Assembly: GCA_963826795.1 (NCBI GenBank)
Contig: CAWGYT010000008.1
Span: forward strand, 186,001 to 250,000
Length of the DNA: 64,000 nt
Direction: 5' to 3'
Source: CAWGYT01 sp963826795
Lineage (GTDB): Bacteria; Planctomycetota; Planctomycetia; Pirellulales; Pirellulaceae
Shown here: positions 1-8,641 of the stretch, piece by piece
Layout: every line of letters begins with the position of its first letter
Position numbering within the stretch: the first letter of the stretch is position 1
Made by a program: the position numbers and the translations under genes
Notes under the pieces: generated by a model
The model's database searches: none
What the model was told of the DNA's origin: nothing
The model's input: only the letters and a program-made list of their open reading frames with translations

Positions 1-344
1 CTCCAAACGTCCTCGTCGGTGGTAAGCCGGACGAGTTCCTCTAGCGTCGTTGGATCTCCATAGCCCATCACGTGCTTCGTTGTCGGCCAATCAGAATCTT
101 GCTTGCCATCGCCACTCCAAATGCAAATCTCGCCGCCCGCTCCGCCGCTAACGACGTAGTTTCCATCAGCGGAAAAAGCAAGTTTGTTAACTTCGTCTGT
201 GTGTCCCAAGAAGACCTGGTTTTCCACGAGCGTTTCCACATCCCAAAGTCGAATCGTATGGTCGCTGCTTGCGGTCGCAAGCTTCTTGCCATCCGGAGAC
301 CAGGCAACGGCGTCAGCAACGATGGTCCGTATGCAAACTACCAT
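1..344 (-). CDS. WD40-repeat protein fragment, runs off the window
   Basis: Reading leftward from an ATG at 344, the frame is open to the window edge. It encodes at least two WD40 blades: SPDGKKLATASSDHTIRLWD, then FSADGNYVVSGG...ICIW. The blade signature (SPDGK, GH-D pair, xxWD) shows a beta-propeller repeat, a scaffold for protein contacts. No signal peptide or kinase part precedes it, and an in-frame TAG lies at 363-365 only 18 bases upstream. The N-terminal blades normally expected are therefore missing. It is probably the remains of a longer WD40 protein whose 5' part was lost, next to another internally deleted gene (363-728). It could also be a short WD40 protein starting at 344; no convincing ribosome-binding site is visible. 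Confidence 0.55.
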   Translation of the reverse strand, partial: MVVCIRTIVADAVAWSPDGKKLATASSDHTIRLWDVETLVENQVFLGHTDEVNKLAFSADGNYVVSGGAGGEICIWSGDGKQDSDWPTTKHVMGYGDPTTLEELVRLTTDEDVW

Positions 345-362
345 ACGACGGCAGGTTCGCCG

Positions 363-728
363 CTAGCCTTCGCACGATTTGGCCAATTCGTTTTTGACGG
401 CTTCGAACCATGCACAGCACTCGAAGTTGCCTTGTTGGCGAATCGTGAATCCTTCAAGTTCCGAGGCTATGTCATCAATATGAAGGAACGGGGGTGTGAA
501 GAAACCTCGTCGTGCCATGAAGTGTTTGACGACCCAGTCGGCCCTCCTTCTAACGCCCCTGACATAGCAATCGGCCAGGAGCGTTCCCTGCTCGCGAACG
601 ACTCGTCTCATTTCCTTGATGGCACCCTGCTTGTCTGCAAAGGCATGCACGCCTACCACGGAATCGCTGTCGCCAAAGCGAAGCCTGTTTCCCGTTCTCG
701 GACATCTGAGAATGTCCATCAGCTGCAC
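363..728 (-). pseudogene. Class I SAM methyltransferase with the central domain deleted
   Basis: The 121-residue frame begins with a Trm112-like segment (MDILRCPRTGNRLRF, residues 4-18), as found at the N-terminus of some planctomycete methyltransferases. It then jumps at about residue 25 into the end of a class I methyltransferase: a GAIKEMRRVVREQGTLLADC strand and helix, then the C-terminal FTIRQQGNFECCAWFEAVK strand. The zinc-ribbon remainder, the glycine-rich SAM-binding loop and the acidic residue that follows it are all absent. Full-length relatives are roughly twice this size. I infer an in-frame internal deletion that leaves a catalytically dead remnant. It lies just upstream of, and in the same frame as, the WD40 fragment, so this end of the window looks eroded. 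Confidence 0.6.
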
Positions 729-906
729 GTCCTATCCTCCTGGTGGTTTGACGGGACAGAAAACACTCTATTTGCTGCTGGCGGGCTCCACAATGAAGTG
801 AACAAGAACGGCGCAGCGCAGCGTGGTGACCCTCATGATACGCACAAAAATCTCCTAAAGGATCTCGGCATTTGCCAGTTCTGGACACAAATCGCGGGGA
901 ATCCGG

Positions 907-3900
907 CTAATGCTCCCTCGCATTCCTCAACTTGTCACGCCACACGTCAAAAGCTTCCTCAAAGTCTCCAGCTCGGCTGACGAGACTAGCAAGATCTTTT
1001 TTTGTCGCGCCGGACCAGACAACGATGCTCCCGTCCGACCAAGCGCTGATGATATCTCGGCCATCAGGGCTCCAGTGCGCTTGCATCAATCGCGATTCGC
1101 CGCTGAGCACAACAAGCTGATTGGCGGACGGTCGGGAGAGATCCCAGATGATGGCGTGGTCGTCGACCGACCAGCTGAGAAGACGCGTCCCGTCCGGGCT
1201 GAGACGTACATCACGAATCCCACCTAGGTGCCCAGTGAGCGCCGTCACGACCTCGCCTGAATCTGCATCCGAAACTCGGCACAGACCATTGACGTACCCG
1301 GTCAAGACGAACTGTCCGTCGCCTGAGAATCGGACACTATCGACATTGCCGAATGGAGTTCTCAATGGGTCATACAGCAATTCGCCGGTACGAGCGTTTC
1401 GGAGGATTACCGTACCGCCCATATCGCCTGACGCGATCTTGTCATCTATTGGGCTGAAAACCACCATGGCCAGGGACGTCGAATGGCGACCATCGAGAAC
1501 TTGCGACGGAACCAGCTTTCCTGTGTGAAGATCCCAGACGCGGGGATCTCTCCCATACATTTCGAGGATGGAGACGAGCGTCGAGTCATGGCTGAACACG
1601 GGCCATCCATGGTCGGTTGAGCCAGCCAGCGATACTTCAAACGTGCCGTCGTCTGCACGAAAGACTTTCATGGCGTCCTTTTGAAACGTAACAACATGCG
1701 CCCCGTCTGGCGTGAACATTCCAGTCGAGAGAACGGCCGGGAAATACAATATATCACCGATCAGCCGGCCGCCCGTCGCGCGGATGTGTCGGGCGAACTG
1801 ATCGGACTGCGGATCGATGTGAAAGATTTGCTTTCCGGTGTCCGGATCCCAAACATGCAACACGCCGTTGGCATCAAGACTGGCCGCCCTCGTCCCATCG
1901 ACATTGAAACCGACGGCGACAACTGGCTCGCCGTGATCTTCATAAGTGGCCGTTAACGTACGGCTTTTCAAATCCCAAATACGCGCCGTTCCATCAAAAG
2001 ACCCGCTCAAGAGCCGCTTTCCAGACGGATCGAAAGCGATTTGGAAGACCAGACCGCTGTGAGCGTTGGCAAATGTCGGAACATCGCGCGGCGGTGCCAG
2101 CTTGGACGTCCAAATCTTCGCTGCTGTCTCCTCGGAGATCGTTAGAAGTTGCTCCCCGTCAGGGCTGAACTGTACCGATTTCACCTCGGCTGAGTGACCT
2201 TCGATAGGGGGGCAAAGTGGCGTACCCGTTGCGACGTCATAGATCGTTGCAGCCAACAAGCCGGTGACGACAGCGACGCACGTTCCGTCGGGACTAAATG
2301 CCGCGGGCGCTCCCCTCATGCCGGCCGCCTGCTGCTTTGCTGCACCGAGCGTCACGGGATCTTTCGGCTCGCCGTCCCAGTTGATTTCCCAGAGGTAGCT
2401 CGAGCCATTTTCGAAGGTGGCGACGGCGATCCGTCCCTTGGGAGAAATCGCGTGATGGGCCATGCCTTCAATGGCTGGCGCCACAATCGTGTCCAACAAT
2501 TCTCCCTTGGGAAACGACCATCTGCATATCGTTCCATCAATGGCCGCCGACCAGAGCTCGTCTCCCGACTCTGAAAAACGAATGTCGGTTGTTTCCAAAT
2601 ACCCCGACTCTGGGTCGTCATCCCGCAAAACGACGACACTGGCTGGGTCCAATGTCGTTGCGTCCCAAATTCGTATCGTGGGGTCGGCGTGCAACGATAC
2701 GACGTAGGCCTGATCGGGACTCCAAGTCCACGTCGCCTGAGGGATCGCACACCCTACCGGGGACGTGACAATCGGTTGCTTGATCGCTGCATCGTAGATT
2801 ATTGCTCCACCCGTGAGTACCGCGGTGACCAGCTTCGTGTCATCGGGGCTGGAGGCCATATCATAAAAAGTCGACTCGGGCCGTCTGAACGTCGCAAGCG
2901 AGTCACCGGTGACAGGGGAGTACAATCCAGCGGAACCATCTGACAACGTAAGAACCAACGCGGTACCAGCTGTGTTGTATTCCCCAGCCATCATCCCCGT
3001 GCCCGTTCCGTTTCGAGGCACGATTTCAACAAGCAGTTCGGGCACTCCCACCTTCCAAAACTCGGCGGAGTTAGCAGTCCGCTTTTTGTGGAGGCTCGGT
3101 TTGGCGTTGGGTGAACGCGGTCGGAACACTTTGTTGGCCAAATACGCCCATTCCCAATTTCGATATTTCGCGTCCGTGGCCGCCAGATTATTGCGTGCGA
3201 GCATGGCGGACCGACTATCTTTCTCCGTACGATAATTCGTCGCAAAAATCTCCGAGACGTACTGGTCGTATTCTGCCTCGTCTCTCAGTTTGGAGGAATG
3301 CATCGCCGACATCATTGATGCGACCGTACCAAGCACTAGCAACGTGGCGATCGACGCAAGAGCCGCCGTCATGCCCCTGTTTCTCCGCGACCAACGGGCA
3401 ACACGTTCGATCGACGAGGTTCGGCGGGCCTTGATAGGTTCATCGGAAAGAAACCTCGCAAAATCGTCCTCCATCTCTTTCGCATTCTGGTAGCGGTGAG
3501 CCGGCTCACGTTCGATCGCCTTGTGCACGATGGTCACGAGGTCACGCGGAATCGTTGGATCGATATGTTCCAGCCGTTCCAACGAACCTTCCGCGATTCG
3601 GGAAATCAATCGGTGTCGATCTGCTTCGTCGTAGGCGGGCCGCAGGACCAGCATTTCATAAAGCGTGATACCTAACGAATAGAGGTCGCTGCGTTGATCC
3701 GTCTGCCCTCGCAACGCTTCGGGTGGCATGTACCGGAGCGTACCCAGGACATCGCCAGTGTTCGTTAGCTCTTGTTGATCCATGGCTTTGGCCAAGCCAA
3801 AATCGCTGACCCAAACGGTTCCCGAGCCATCTAGAATCAAATTGGATGGTTTGATATCTCGGTGCAGGATCGAGTGCTCATGCGCGTATTGCAGTGCGCT

Positions 3901-4809
3901 AGTAACCTGCAATCCGATACGCGCGACGCTGTCCCAATAGTTGTTTTTCTGGGGGTCGCGGGAACTCGCTTCTGGCCCTGTTACCGATAATCGAGAATCG
4001 GACGACGAGAACGAACCGGAGGATTGGACGGTGGCAGTTGTCGCGCCTTGCGGAAGCACAGCACGACTGCTTGTATTAGAAGATTGGTCGACCGTTGCCC
4101 GCGACGGCTCAACTTTTTCGCTGCTCGGTGCAAGGTTGTTCACCGCAACGGAGGCATCTGGTTGGGAACGCGACGCTTGGCCAAACTCGCCGTGCAATAG
4201 CGACTGAGCAATGGAACTCGTATTCGGAGTTGCGTTCGTGCCGTCGACTACGCTCTGTGGTCTCAGTAGCCTCGGGCACAATTGACGAAGCTCAATCAGT
4301 ACTTCGTCTAGACCCTTACCTTCGATCAATTGCATCACGTAGTAGTCGGTGTCACCTTCTTCGCCGACACCGAATACGGGAACGATATTCGTGTGGTGAA
4401 GCCGCGCGGCCGAGCGTGCTTCACGCAGAAACCGGCTACGCTGTCTGCTATTCGCGGTCGCGTGGTGGAGCAGTACCTTCAAGGCGACGCGTCGTCCCAG
4501 CGAGACTTGCTCCGCTTCGTAGACGATTCCCATTCCACCCCGCCCGACTTCTCGCAGGATATTGAAGTCCCCGAGAGACTTGAGGGCAGGCCTCGAACTA
4601 CCGGGGGCCGAGCTGGCAGAAATGTCGGGAACTTGCTCGGCGGCTTGCAGCCCTGGGATCACTGTCCTCAACAAGTCGCTGATCTCGGGATATTTCTCGA
4701 CGAACTCTTCTAGCCGTGGTTGTTCGCCGCGCCTCAAGCGTTCGAAATACTCCTCGACAACTCGGGCTACGAGATCGGCGATGTCATCTGCATGTTCCGT
4801 ATGTTCCAC
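907..4809 (-). CDS. Membrane Ser/Thr protein kinase with C-terminal WD40 repeats
   Basis: This 1300-residue protein has a PknB-type kinase domain. Visible motifs are the glycine loop GRGGMG (about 89-94), lysine 111 in VALKVL, catalytic HRDIKPSN (316-323), DFG (336-338) and MPPEAL in the activation segment. A Ser/Thr/Asn-rich insertion of about 100 residues (190-290) sits between the lobes before the catalytic loop, as is common in planctomycete kinases. A single transmembrane helix at about 480-503 is followed by some 800 residues with many WD40 blades (for example FDPSGKRLLSGSFDGTARIW). The kinase should be cytoplasmic with the propellers on the other side of the membrane, presumably sensing a ligand or partner; that role is inferred. 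The start lies 5 bases after the sigma-factor gene stop, so the two form a translationally coupled pair. All catalytic residues are present. Confidence 0.95.
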   Translation of the reverse strand: MEHTEHADDIADLVARVVEEYFERLRRGEQPRLEEFVEKYPEISDLLRTVIPGLQAAEQVPDISASSAPGSSRPALKSLGDFNILREVGRGGMGIVYEAEQVSLGRRVALKVLLHHATANSRQRSRFLREARSAARLHHTNIVPVFGVGEEGDTDYYVMQLIEGKGLDEVLIELRQLCPRLLRPQSVVDGTNATPNTSSIAQSLLHGEFGQASRSQPDASVAVNNLAPSSEKVEPSRATVDQSSNTSSRAVLPQGATTATVQSSGSFSSSDSRLSVTGPEASSRDPQKNNYWDSVARIGLQVTSALQYAHEHSILHRDIKPSNLILDGSGTVWVSDFGLAKAMDQQELTNTGDVLGTLRYMPPEALRGQTDQRSDLYSLGITLYEMLVLRPAYDEADRHRLISRIAEGSLERLEHIDPTIPRDLVTIVHKAIEREPAHRYQNAKEMEDDFARFLSDEPIKARRTSSIERVARWSRRNRGMTAALASIATLLVLGTVASMMSAMHSSKLRDEAEYDQYVSEIFATNYRTEKDSRSAMLARNNLAATDAKYRNWEWAYLANKVFRPRSPNAKPSLHKKRTANSAEFWKVGVPELLVEIVPRNGTGTGMMAGEYNTAGTALVLTLSDGSAGLYSPVTGDSLATFRRPESTFYDMASSPDDTKLVTAVLTGGAIIYDAAIKQPIVTSPVGCAIPQATWTWSPDQAYVVSLHADPTIRIWDATTLDPASVVVLRDDDPESGYLETTDIRFSESGDELWSAAIDGTICRWSFPKGELLDTIVAPAIEGMAHHAISPKGRIAVATFENGSSYLWEINWDGEPKDPVTLGAAKQQAAGMRGAPAAFSPDGTCVAVVTGLLAATIYDVATGTPLCPPIEGHSAEVKSVQFSPDGEQLLTISEETAAKIWTSKLAPPRDVPTFANAHSGLVFQIAFDPSGKRLLSGSFDGTARIWDLKSRTLTATYEDHGEPVVAVGFNVDGTRAASLDANGVLHVWDPDTGKQIFHIDPQSDQFARHIRATGGRLIGDILYFPAVLSTGMFTPDGAHVVTFQKDAMKVFRADDGTFEVSLAGSTDHGWPVFSHDSTLVSILEMYGRDPRVWDLHTGKLVPSQVLDGRHSTSLAMVVFSPIDDKIASGDMGGTVILRNARTGELLYDPLRTPFGNVDSVRFSGDGQFVLTGYVNGLCRVSDADSGEVVTALTGHLGGIRDVRLSPDGTRLLSWSVDDHAIIWDLSRPSANQLVVLSGESRLMQAHWSPDGRDIISAWSDGSIVVWSGATKKDLASLVSRAGDFEEAFDVWRDKLRNAREH

Positions 4810-4814
4810 GATCT

Positions 4815-5444
4815 TTATCTCTTCTCTCCGTCCACGCCGATGCCAGTCTCGGCGAATAGGCGATGAAGCTTCTGCAGGGCTCGTCCGTAACGCTGTCGAG
4901 CGGTATTGGGATCGATATCAAGCAGTTCCGCAACTTCGGCGTTGGTAAGCTCTTCCGCGTGACGCAGCACGAGCACCTCTCGATATGTTTCACTCAATTG
5001 TTCGATTAACAAATGGACTCGCTCACGTAGTTCGATCTGACCAAAGATCTTGCTAGGCGAGTTCGAAAGTAACTTGCGAGCGATTTCGATCGAGGATACG
5101 TCGGCAATGTTTTGCTCCATAAGGACGCTTCGCTTCATGGCACCCATGTGCCGTCGTCGCTGATCGCTAAGTTGATCGAGCGCTTTTCGCCGAATCCAAA
5201 TTCGAAACGACGTCGGACGGTTCTTGATGAATTGGTCGATGCCGCTGGTGATCATCATCTGCGTCTCTTGCGCCACGTCAGATGCATCGACGCGAGTCCT
5301 CAACGCGGGCTCCATCCGCATTTCAATGACTCGTTTCAGATATGGGCGGTGAAGCTGCAGCAGGTGTTCGAGTGCAGTCGGATTGCCAGCGGCCACCCCG
5401 TCGAGCATGGCGGTTGTGTCTTCGGAATCGGTTGAGAATGCCAT
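4815..5444 (-). CDS. ECF-type RNA polymerase sigma factor
   Basis: The protein has about 209 residues in planctomycete ECF sigma-factor style. Region 2 is LEHLLQLHRPYLKRVIEMRM...VDASDVAQETQMMI. Region 4 is LSETYREVLVLRHAEELTNA followed by the helix-turn-helix EVAELLDIDPNTARQRYGRALQKL. I place the start at the ATG at 5444 because AGGGAGA lies 8 bases upstream; the frame stays open 14 codons further to 5486, but without a ribosome-binding site there. The gene lies directly upstream of the kinase-WD40 gene. In this phylum such sigma factors are often controlled by a neighbouring kinase, so partner-controlled transcription is a reasonable inference. Target promoters cannot be read from the window. 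Confidence 0.9.
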   Translation of the reverse strand: MAFSTDSEDTTAMLDGVAAGNPTALEHLLQLHRPYLKRVIEMRMEPALRTRVDASDVAQETQMMITSGIDQFIKNRPTSFRIWIRRKALDQLSDQRRRHMGAMKRSVLMEQNIADVSSIEIARKLLSNSPSKIFGQIELRERVHLLIEQLSETYREVLVLRHAEELTNAEVAELLDIDPNTARQRYGRALQKLHRLFAETGIGVDGEKR

Positions 5445-5992
5445 TGCGATAAGTCTCCCTATATAGTCCGGCAGCAGAGCGGACAATCACGACAGATTCA
5501 CCGCATCCTTTTTCGGAAATGCTGAAAATTCAGCAAACCAGACCGGTTCGACAAACTTCGGAAGGTCGGAACGGGAGCATCGAAGCGGGCGCCAATTCAA
5601 CTTATACCACGAGGAGCCATCGGCCGCACGTGCCAATGTCGCCGAAACAGAGCTCTGGCCGATCGATTCCAAAATAAAACAGAAAAATAGAGCCTGATCT
5701 TGTCGCGCTTTGGTCCGGCATCGCCTGTTTACTTATAGCGAAGGTCCGTCACCTTCATCGCAACTTGTTGGAGCAGCCGAGCAACGGATTATCTTCTGTG
5801 ACCGAGTCGGCATGGCTTCTCTTTTTTATAACGCTCCTTGTTTTCCACTCCGTGATGCGGAATTCCCGGATGGCGCGTCGTTTGTGTTCGTTTTGTGCCG
5901 GCCTCGCGTGTGCGGACCGGGAATTCTCCGACGCTTGGCCTGTGCGCGGGGGAGGTATTTTCCATTTTGTAGACCGACGAAGGAAGAGAATT
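5445..5992. other. Intergenic region, divergent promoters expected
   Basis: These 548 bases separate the leftward sigma/kinase pair from the rightward exported-protein genes. No convincing gene, RNA or repeat was found. Promoters for both directions should lie here, but I could not identify clear -35/-10 boxes. AGGAAGAG at 5981-5988 is the ribosome-binding site of the next gene. Confidence 0.5.
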
Positions 5993-6502
5993 ATGAAACG
6001 CCTGACAATGCTCTTGGTCCCCTTGCTGACGGTAGGATCGCTTACGGCTGCCGCCCAGTCGGGTGATACGGTTGCGAAGATCAAAGGCAAAGGAGTCGTC
6101 ACCATGACCGCAACTGGGGACGACACCTTTCTAGACCCCCCGGCGTACACGACGGGAGACGTATTCATCGACAACGACTTTGTGATCGAGGGCAAGGTTA
6201 AGGCCGACGGCTCCGCGTGCGGCACCGCGACCTTTGTCTTTGGCCAAGAATTTTCTGCCTCGTATGAAGTCGACGTCATCACACTGGAATGCGAAATCGA
6301 CACAGGGAGCGTCAGTGAAGACGGGACCGTCGTCTTGCAAGGTCTCTCCTTCGAAGAAGACTTCATCGATGGTGTCGTCGTCTTCGAGGAACTAAGTCCT
6401 TTCGAGATCATATTCCACCCCGATGGGTCGTCGACTCTGCGATGGTGCGAGATACCCACCCTCGATCTTGAGATCGCCAAAGGACACCTCAAGGTCAAAT
6501 AA
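5993..6502 (+). CDS. Small secreted protein of unknown function
   Basis: This 169-residue protein starts with a classical signal peptide (MKRLTMLLVPLLTVGSLTAAAQ). The start is set by the AGGAAGAG ribosome-binding site 5 bases before the ATG; the frame is open upstream to 5765 but that part has no coding character. The mature part is rich in Asp, Glu, Val and Thr, with alternating hydrophobic residues suggesting a beta-sandwich. It has three cysteines (in SACGTATF, TLECEI and LRWCEI). I recognise no family. It precedes the interrupted PEP-CTERM gene at 6615, so both may be exported from one transcript. Confidence 0.75.
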   Translation: MKRLTMLLVPLLTVGSLTAAAQSGDTVAKIKGKGVVTMTATGDDTFLDPPAYTTGDVFIDNDFVIEGKVKADGSACGTATFVFGQEFSASYEVDVITLECEIDTGSVSEDGTVVLQGLSFEEDFIDGVVVFEELSPFEIIFHPDGSSTLRWCEIPTLDLEIAKGHLKVK

Positions 6503-6614
6503 GCGCGCGATGGGAGGCGGGCGAGGACTTGCGGCCAAGCCAGTCCTCACCGCCGACTTTCCTGAACAAGTCATTCTCACCAACGTTTCCCATCCAATTT
6601 TGAGAGACCATTTT

Positions 6615-7088
6615 ATGAAGACAACACCCTATCGCCTTTTCGTACTTTTGCTCGGCCTGGCATTCACAGTACTACTTTTCGGGCAAAGCCAGACAGCTCA
6701 TGCCCAGCGAACCGCCTCATCGACCGTCCACTCGTTCCTTGACGACTTGGGCATCATGGTTGACGGAGCTTTCATTTCCGGACTCGATGTCACGCAGGCC
6801 CAACTCGCCGCAAACCCGTCGCTGTTTGAGAATTACACCGAGTCCCATGCGCCCGTATTAACGCCTGACGGCACATCGCCGGTCAGGTACAACGACCTTG
6901 CGCACACGGGTGGAACGCTGACGGTCTTGGAGATTGTTGAACGAGGCACACAAGTCACGATGAACGTTGGCTATGCAGGAAACGTCATCAGGGCGGATGC
7001 CAATGGGCATGGAGAGCTCGATGTAATTCAGCCCACCAGTGCAGCGTCCTGGTATACCGTCGTAGACGGTTTTGAGATTCCACTATAA
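6615..7088 (+). CDS. Exported protein, N-terminal part of an interrupted PEP-CTERM gene
   Basis: This open frame of 157 residues begins with a strong signal peptide (MKTTPYRLFVLLLGLAFTVL..., cleavage near AHAQ). An unrecognised beta-rich exported domain follows, ending FEIPL at a TAA (7086-7088). Reading straight on in the same frame gives GDLESLTTAI and then the calcium-binding and PEP-CTERM module of 7089-7520. The natural product was therefore probably a single protein of about 300 residues. Either the TAA is a nonsense mutation or small deletion, or the base call is wrong. Without the C-terminal module the product would be secreted rather than anchored. The start is chosen on the signal peptide; the frame stays open upstream to 6423 without coding features. 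Confidence 0.7.
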   Translation: MKTTPYRLFVLLLGLAFTVLLFGQSQTAHAQRTASSTVHSFLDDLGIMVDGAFISGLDVTQAQLAANPSLFENYTESHAPVLTPDGTSPVRYNDLAHTGGTLTVLEIVERGTQVTMNVGYAGNVIRADANGHGELDVIQPTSAASWYTVVDGFEIPL

Positions 7089-7520
7089 GGAGACCTTGAG
7101 TCGCTCACCACCGCAATTCAAGCAAGCAGCACCGACCTGCAGTTCGACCTGGACGAAAACGGCCTCGTCGAGTTCATGGACCGTCCACACTGGATCACGG
7201 AGCTCAGACAGACCTGGATTGGCGACGCCAATCTCGACGGCGAATTCAACAGCGGAGACCTTGTCGACGTGTTCCAGGCTGGCGAGTACGAAGATGTGAG
7301 CGAGCTTAACTCCGGCTGGGCCGAAGGAGATTTCGACGGCGATGGGGACTTCACCACCGGTGATTTGGTGACGGCGTTTCAGGATGGCGGGTACGAGCTG
7401 GGACCGCGGGAGTCTGTTGCGGTTGTGCCGGAGCCTGGAACATTGCTGACGCTGATCTGCGGTGTGATTGGAATGGCGATCCGGAGGCGATTCGACGGTC
7501 GACGATCTCGTGCGGCATAA
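7089..7520 (+). pseudogene. Dockerin-like calcium module plus PEP-CTERM anchor, detached C-terminal half
   Basis: This segment continues in frame with 6615-7088 after the TAA. It carries EF-hand-like loops (FDLDENGLVEFMD, GDANLDGEFNSGDLVDVFQ, GDFDGDGDFTTGDLVTAFQ), then GGYELGP and a PEP-CTERM tail: VPEPGT, a hydrophobic helix and RRR. PEP-CTERM tails are recognised by exosortase-type sorting systems in organisms with an exopolysaccharide envelope. The first ATG at 7176 lies inside the module with no signal peptide, so independent expression makes little sense. The same module occurs in the genes at 12975, 40907 and 47266. The start of the first calcium loop (usually GDFNGDG) is missing at the TAA junction, which suggests a small deletion there. 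Confidence 0.75.
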
Positions 7521-7953
7521 GGATTGGGTTGGTCGGTCACGATTGAGCTTCGTGAGAATGTGCAAATCCGTGCGCCGAGTGACTCGGTAGCAAAATCTGC
7601 CAGGGCTGCACCGCTGCTTGTCACCGTCGCAGAACGGTCATCTCCCACCGCTGTTCGGTGTTTTGATTTGAGTCGGCGAACTTGTGCCGTTTCCGGCACT
7701 GAGAACAGTATCTTGCGGCGGGCGGCACATAGGGATTAAGATTTCGAGCACCTTGCGTCGGTACTTGGTCATCATCGGATTGCCAATACCGCAGCCGTCC
7801 GCGTCGGTCGGGTACGTTGAGGTTTGACCCTCGTCGGGAGTCATTCAGCTTCAGCAAACAACCCTACGCGGAACCAAGATTTCTTTACACGGGTCGGAAC
7901 AAAGAAGATCTAAGGGAGAGGCTGCCCGGACGACAACTCGATAGGAGTTAAGT
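7521..7953. other. Intergenic region, no gene recognised
   Basis: These 433 bases lie between the PEP-CTERM remnant and the next secreted protein. Short open frames exist on both strands, but none has a plausible start, composition or similarity. No terminator with a T-run was seen. Confidence 0.4.
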
Positions 7954-8397
7954 ATGGGAGCTTTCAGGTCGACGCGTCGCGCATTCTTGACGGTCGTTTC
8001 GGCAGCGTTCCTGGTTGTCGCCATACCGTTTCGTCGATGGGTCTCCCGGGGCGATAAATTAGTTGGCGAATGGACCGTTGCGGAGTACGTCTGCGATGGC
8101 AAACCGGTGCTCACGATCGCTCAGCATGTCCGCGTCGCAATGACGCACGATACAATGACCGTCTGGCTTCAACTCCCCGACATGACGGAGCACACGCAGT
8201 CTTGCCGGTACACGGTGAATTCTTCGACGGACATCGACATTAGAAACTCGGACGACACGGCAACGTTTGAAGGAGTTTATCACTTGGACCAAGATTGTTT
8301 GACGCTCTCTTGGGACACGATCGGGAAAGGTCGTCCGACCACAACGACGGAAGCTGGCCGATTCGGCCTGAATCGAATGTCATTGCGACGAACCTAG
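7954..8397 (+). CDS. TIGR03067-like exported protein
   Basis: This 147-residue protein has a basic N-terminus and a hydrophobic stretch (AFLTVVSAAFLVVAIPF), so it is probably exported or anchored. The mature part opens LVGEWTVAEYVCDGKPVL, which matches the start of TIGR03067, a planctomycete-expanded lipocalin-like family (pattern GxW-x-DGKPV). It ends with beta-strands such as GVYHLDQDCLTLSWD, where the family usually reports a value from a decomposition-like signature. GGAG lies 7 bases upstream of the ATG. Biochemical function is unknown for the family. It stands alone between an intergenic region and a convergent sulfatase. Confidence 0.65.
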   Translation: MGAFRSTRRAFLTVVSAAFLVVAIPFRRWVSRGDKLVGEWTVAEYVCDGKPVLTIAQHVRVAMTHDTMTVWLQLPDMTEHTQSCRYTVNSSTDIDIRNSDDTATFEGVYHLDQDCLTLSWDTIGKGRPTTTTEAGRFGLNRMSLRRT

Positions 8398-8641
8398 CGG
8401 AGAGCAAAACGTTCAAACGATCCCAAGTACCCACCAACTGGTGATGTTATCCGGTCAGCGTTGTATCCCGGCCTTACGTCAGGTGATAGACGGTGTGTAC
8501 AGCCGGGAGCACCAAACAAGCGGTAGCCTTCAACGACAAATAGCCAACAGAGCTGCGCCGAGCCGATCAGGACATCCGATCGACCGGGAAGTTTAGGACT
8601 GTGAATGTCCGCTTCTTTGCCTCTACAAGCCTGCGAAAACA
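8398..8641. other. Short convergent intergenic region
   Basis: The 244 bases between two convergent genes hold no recognisable gene, RNA or repeat. Confidence 0.4.
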
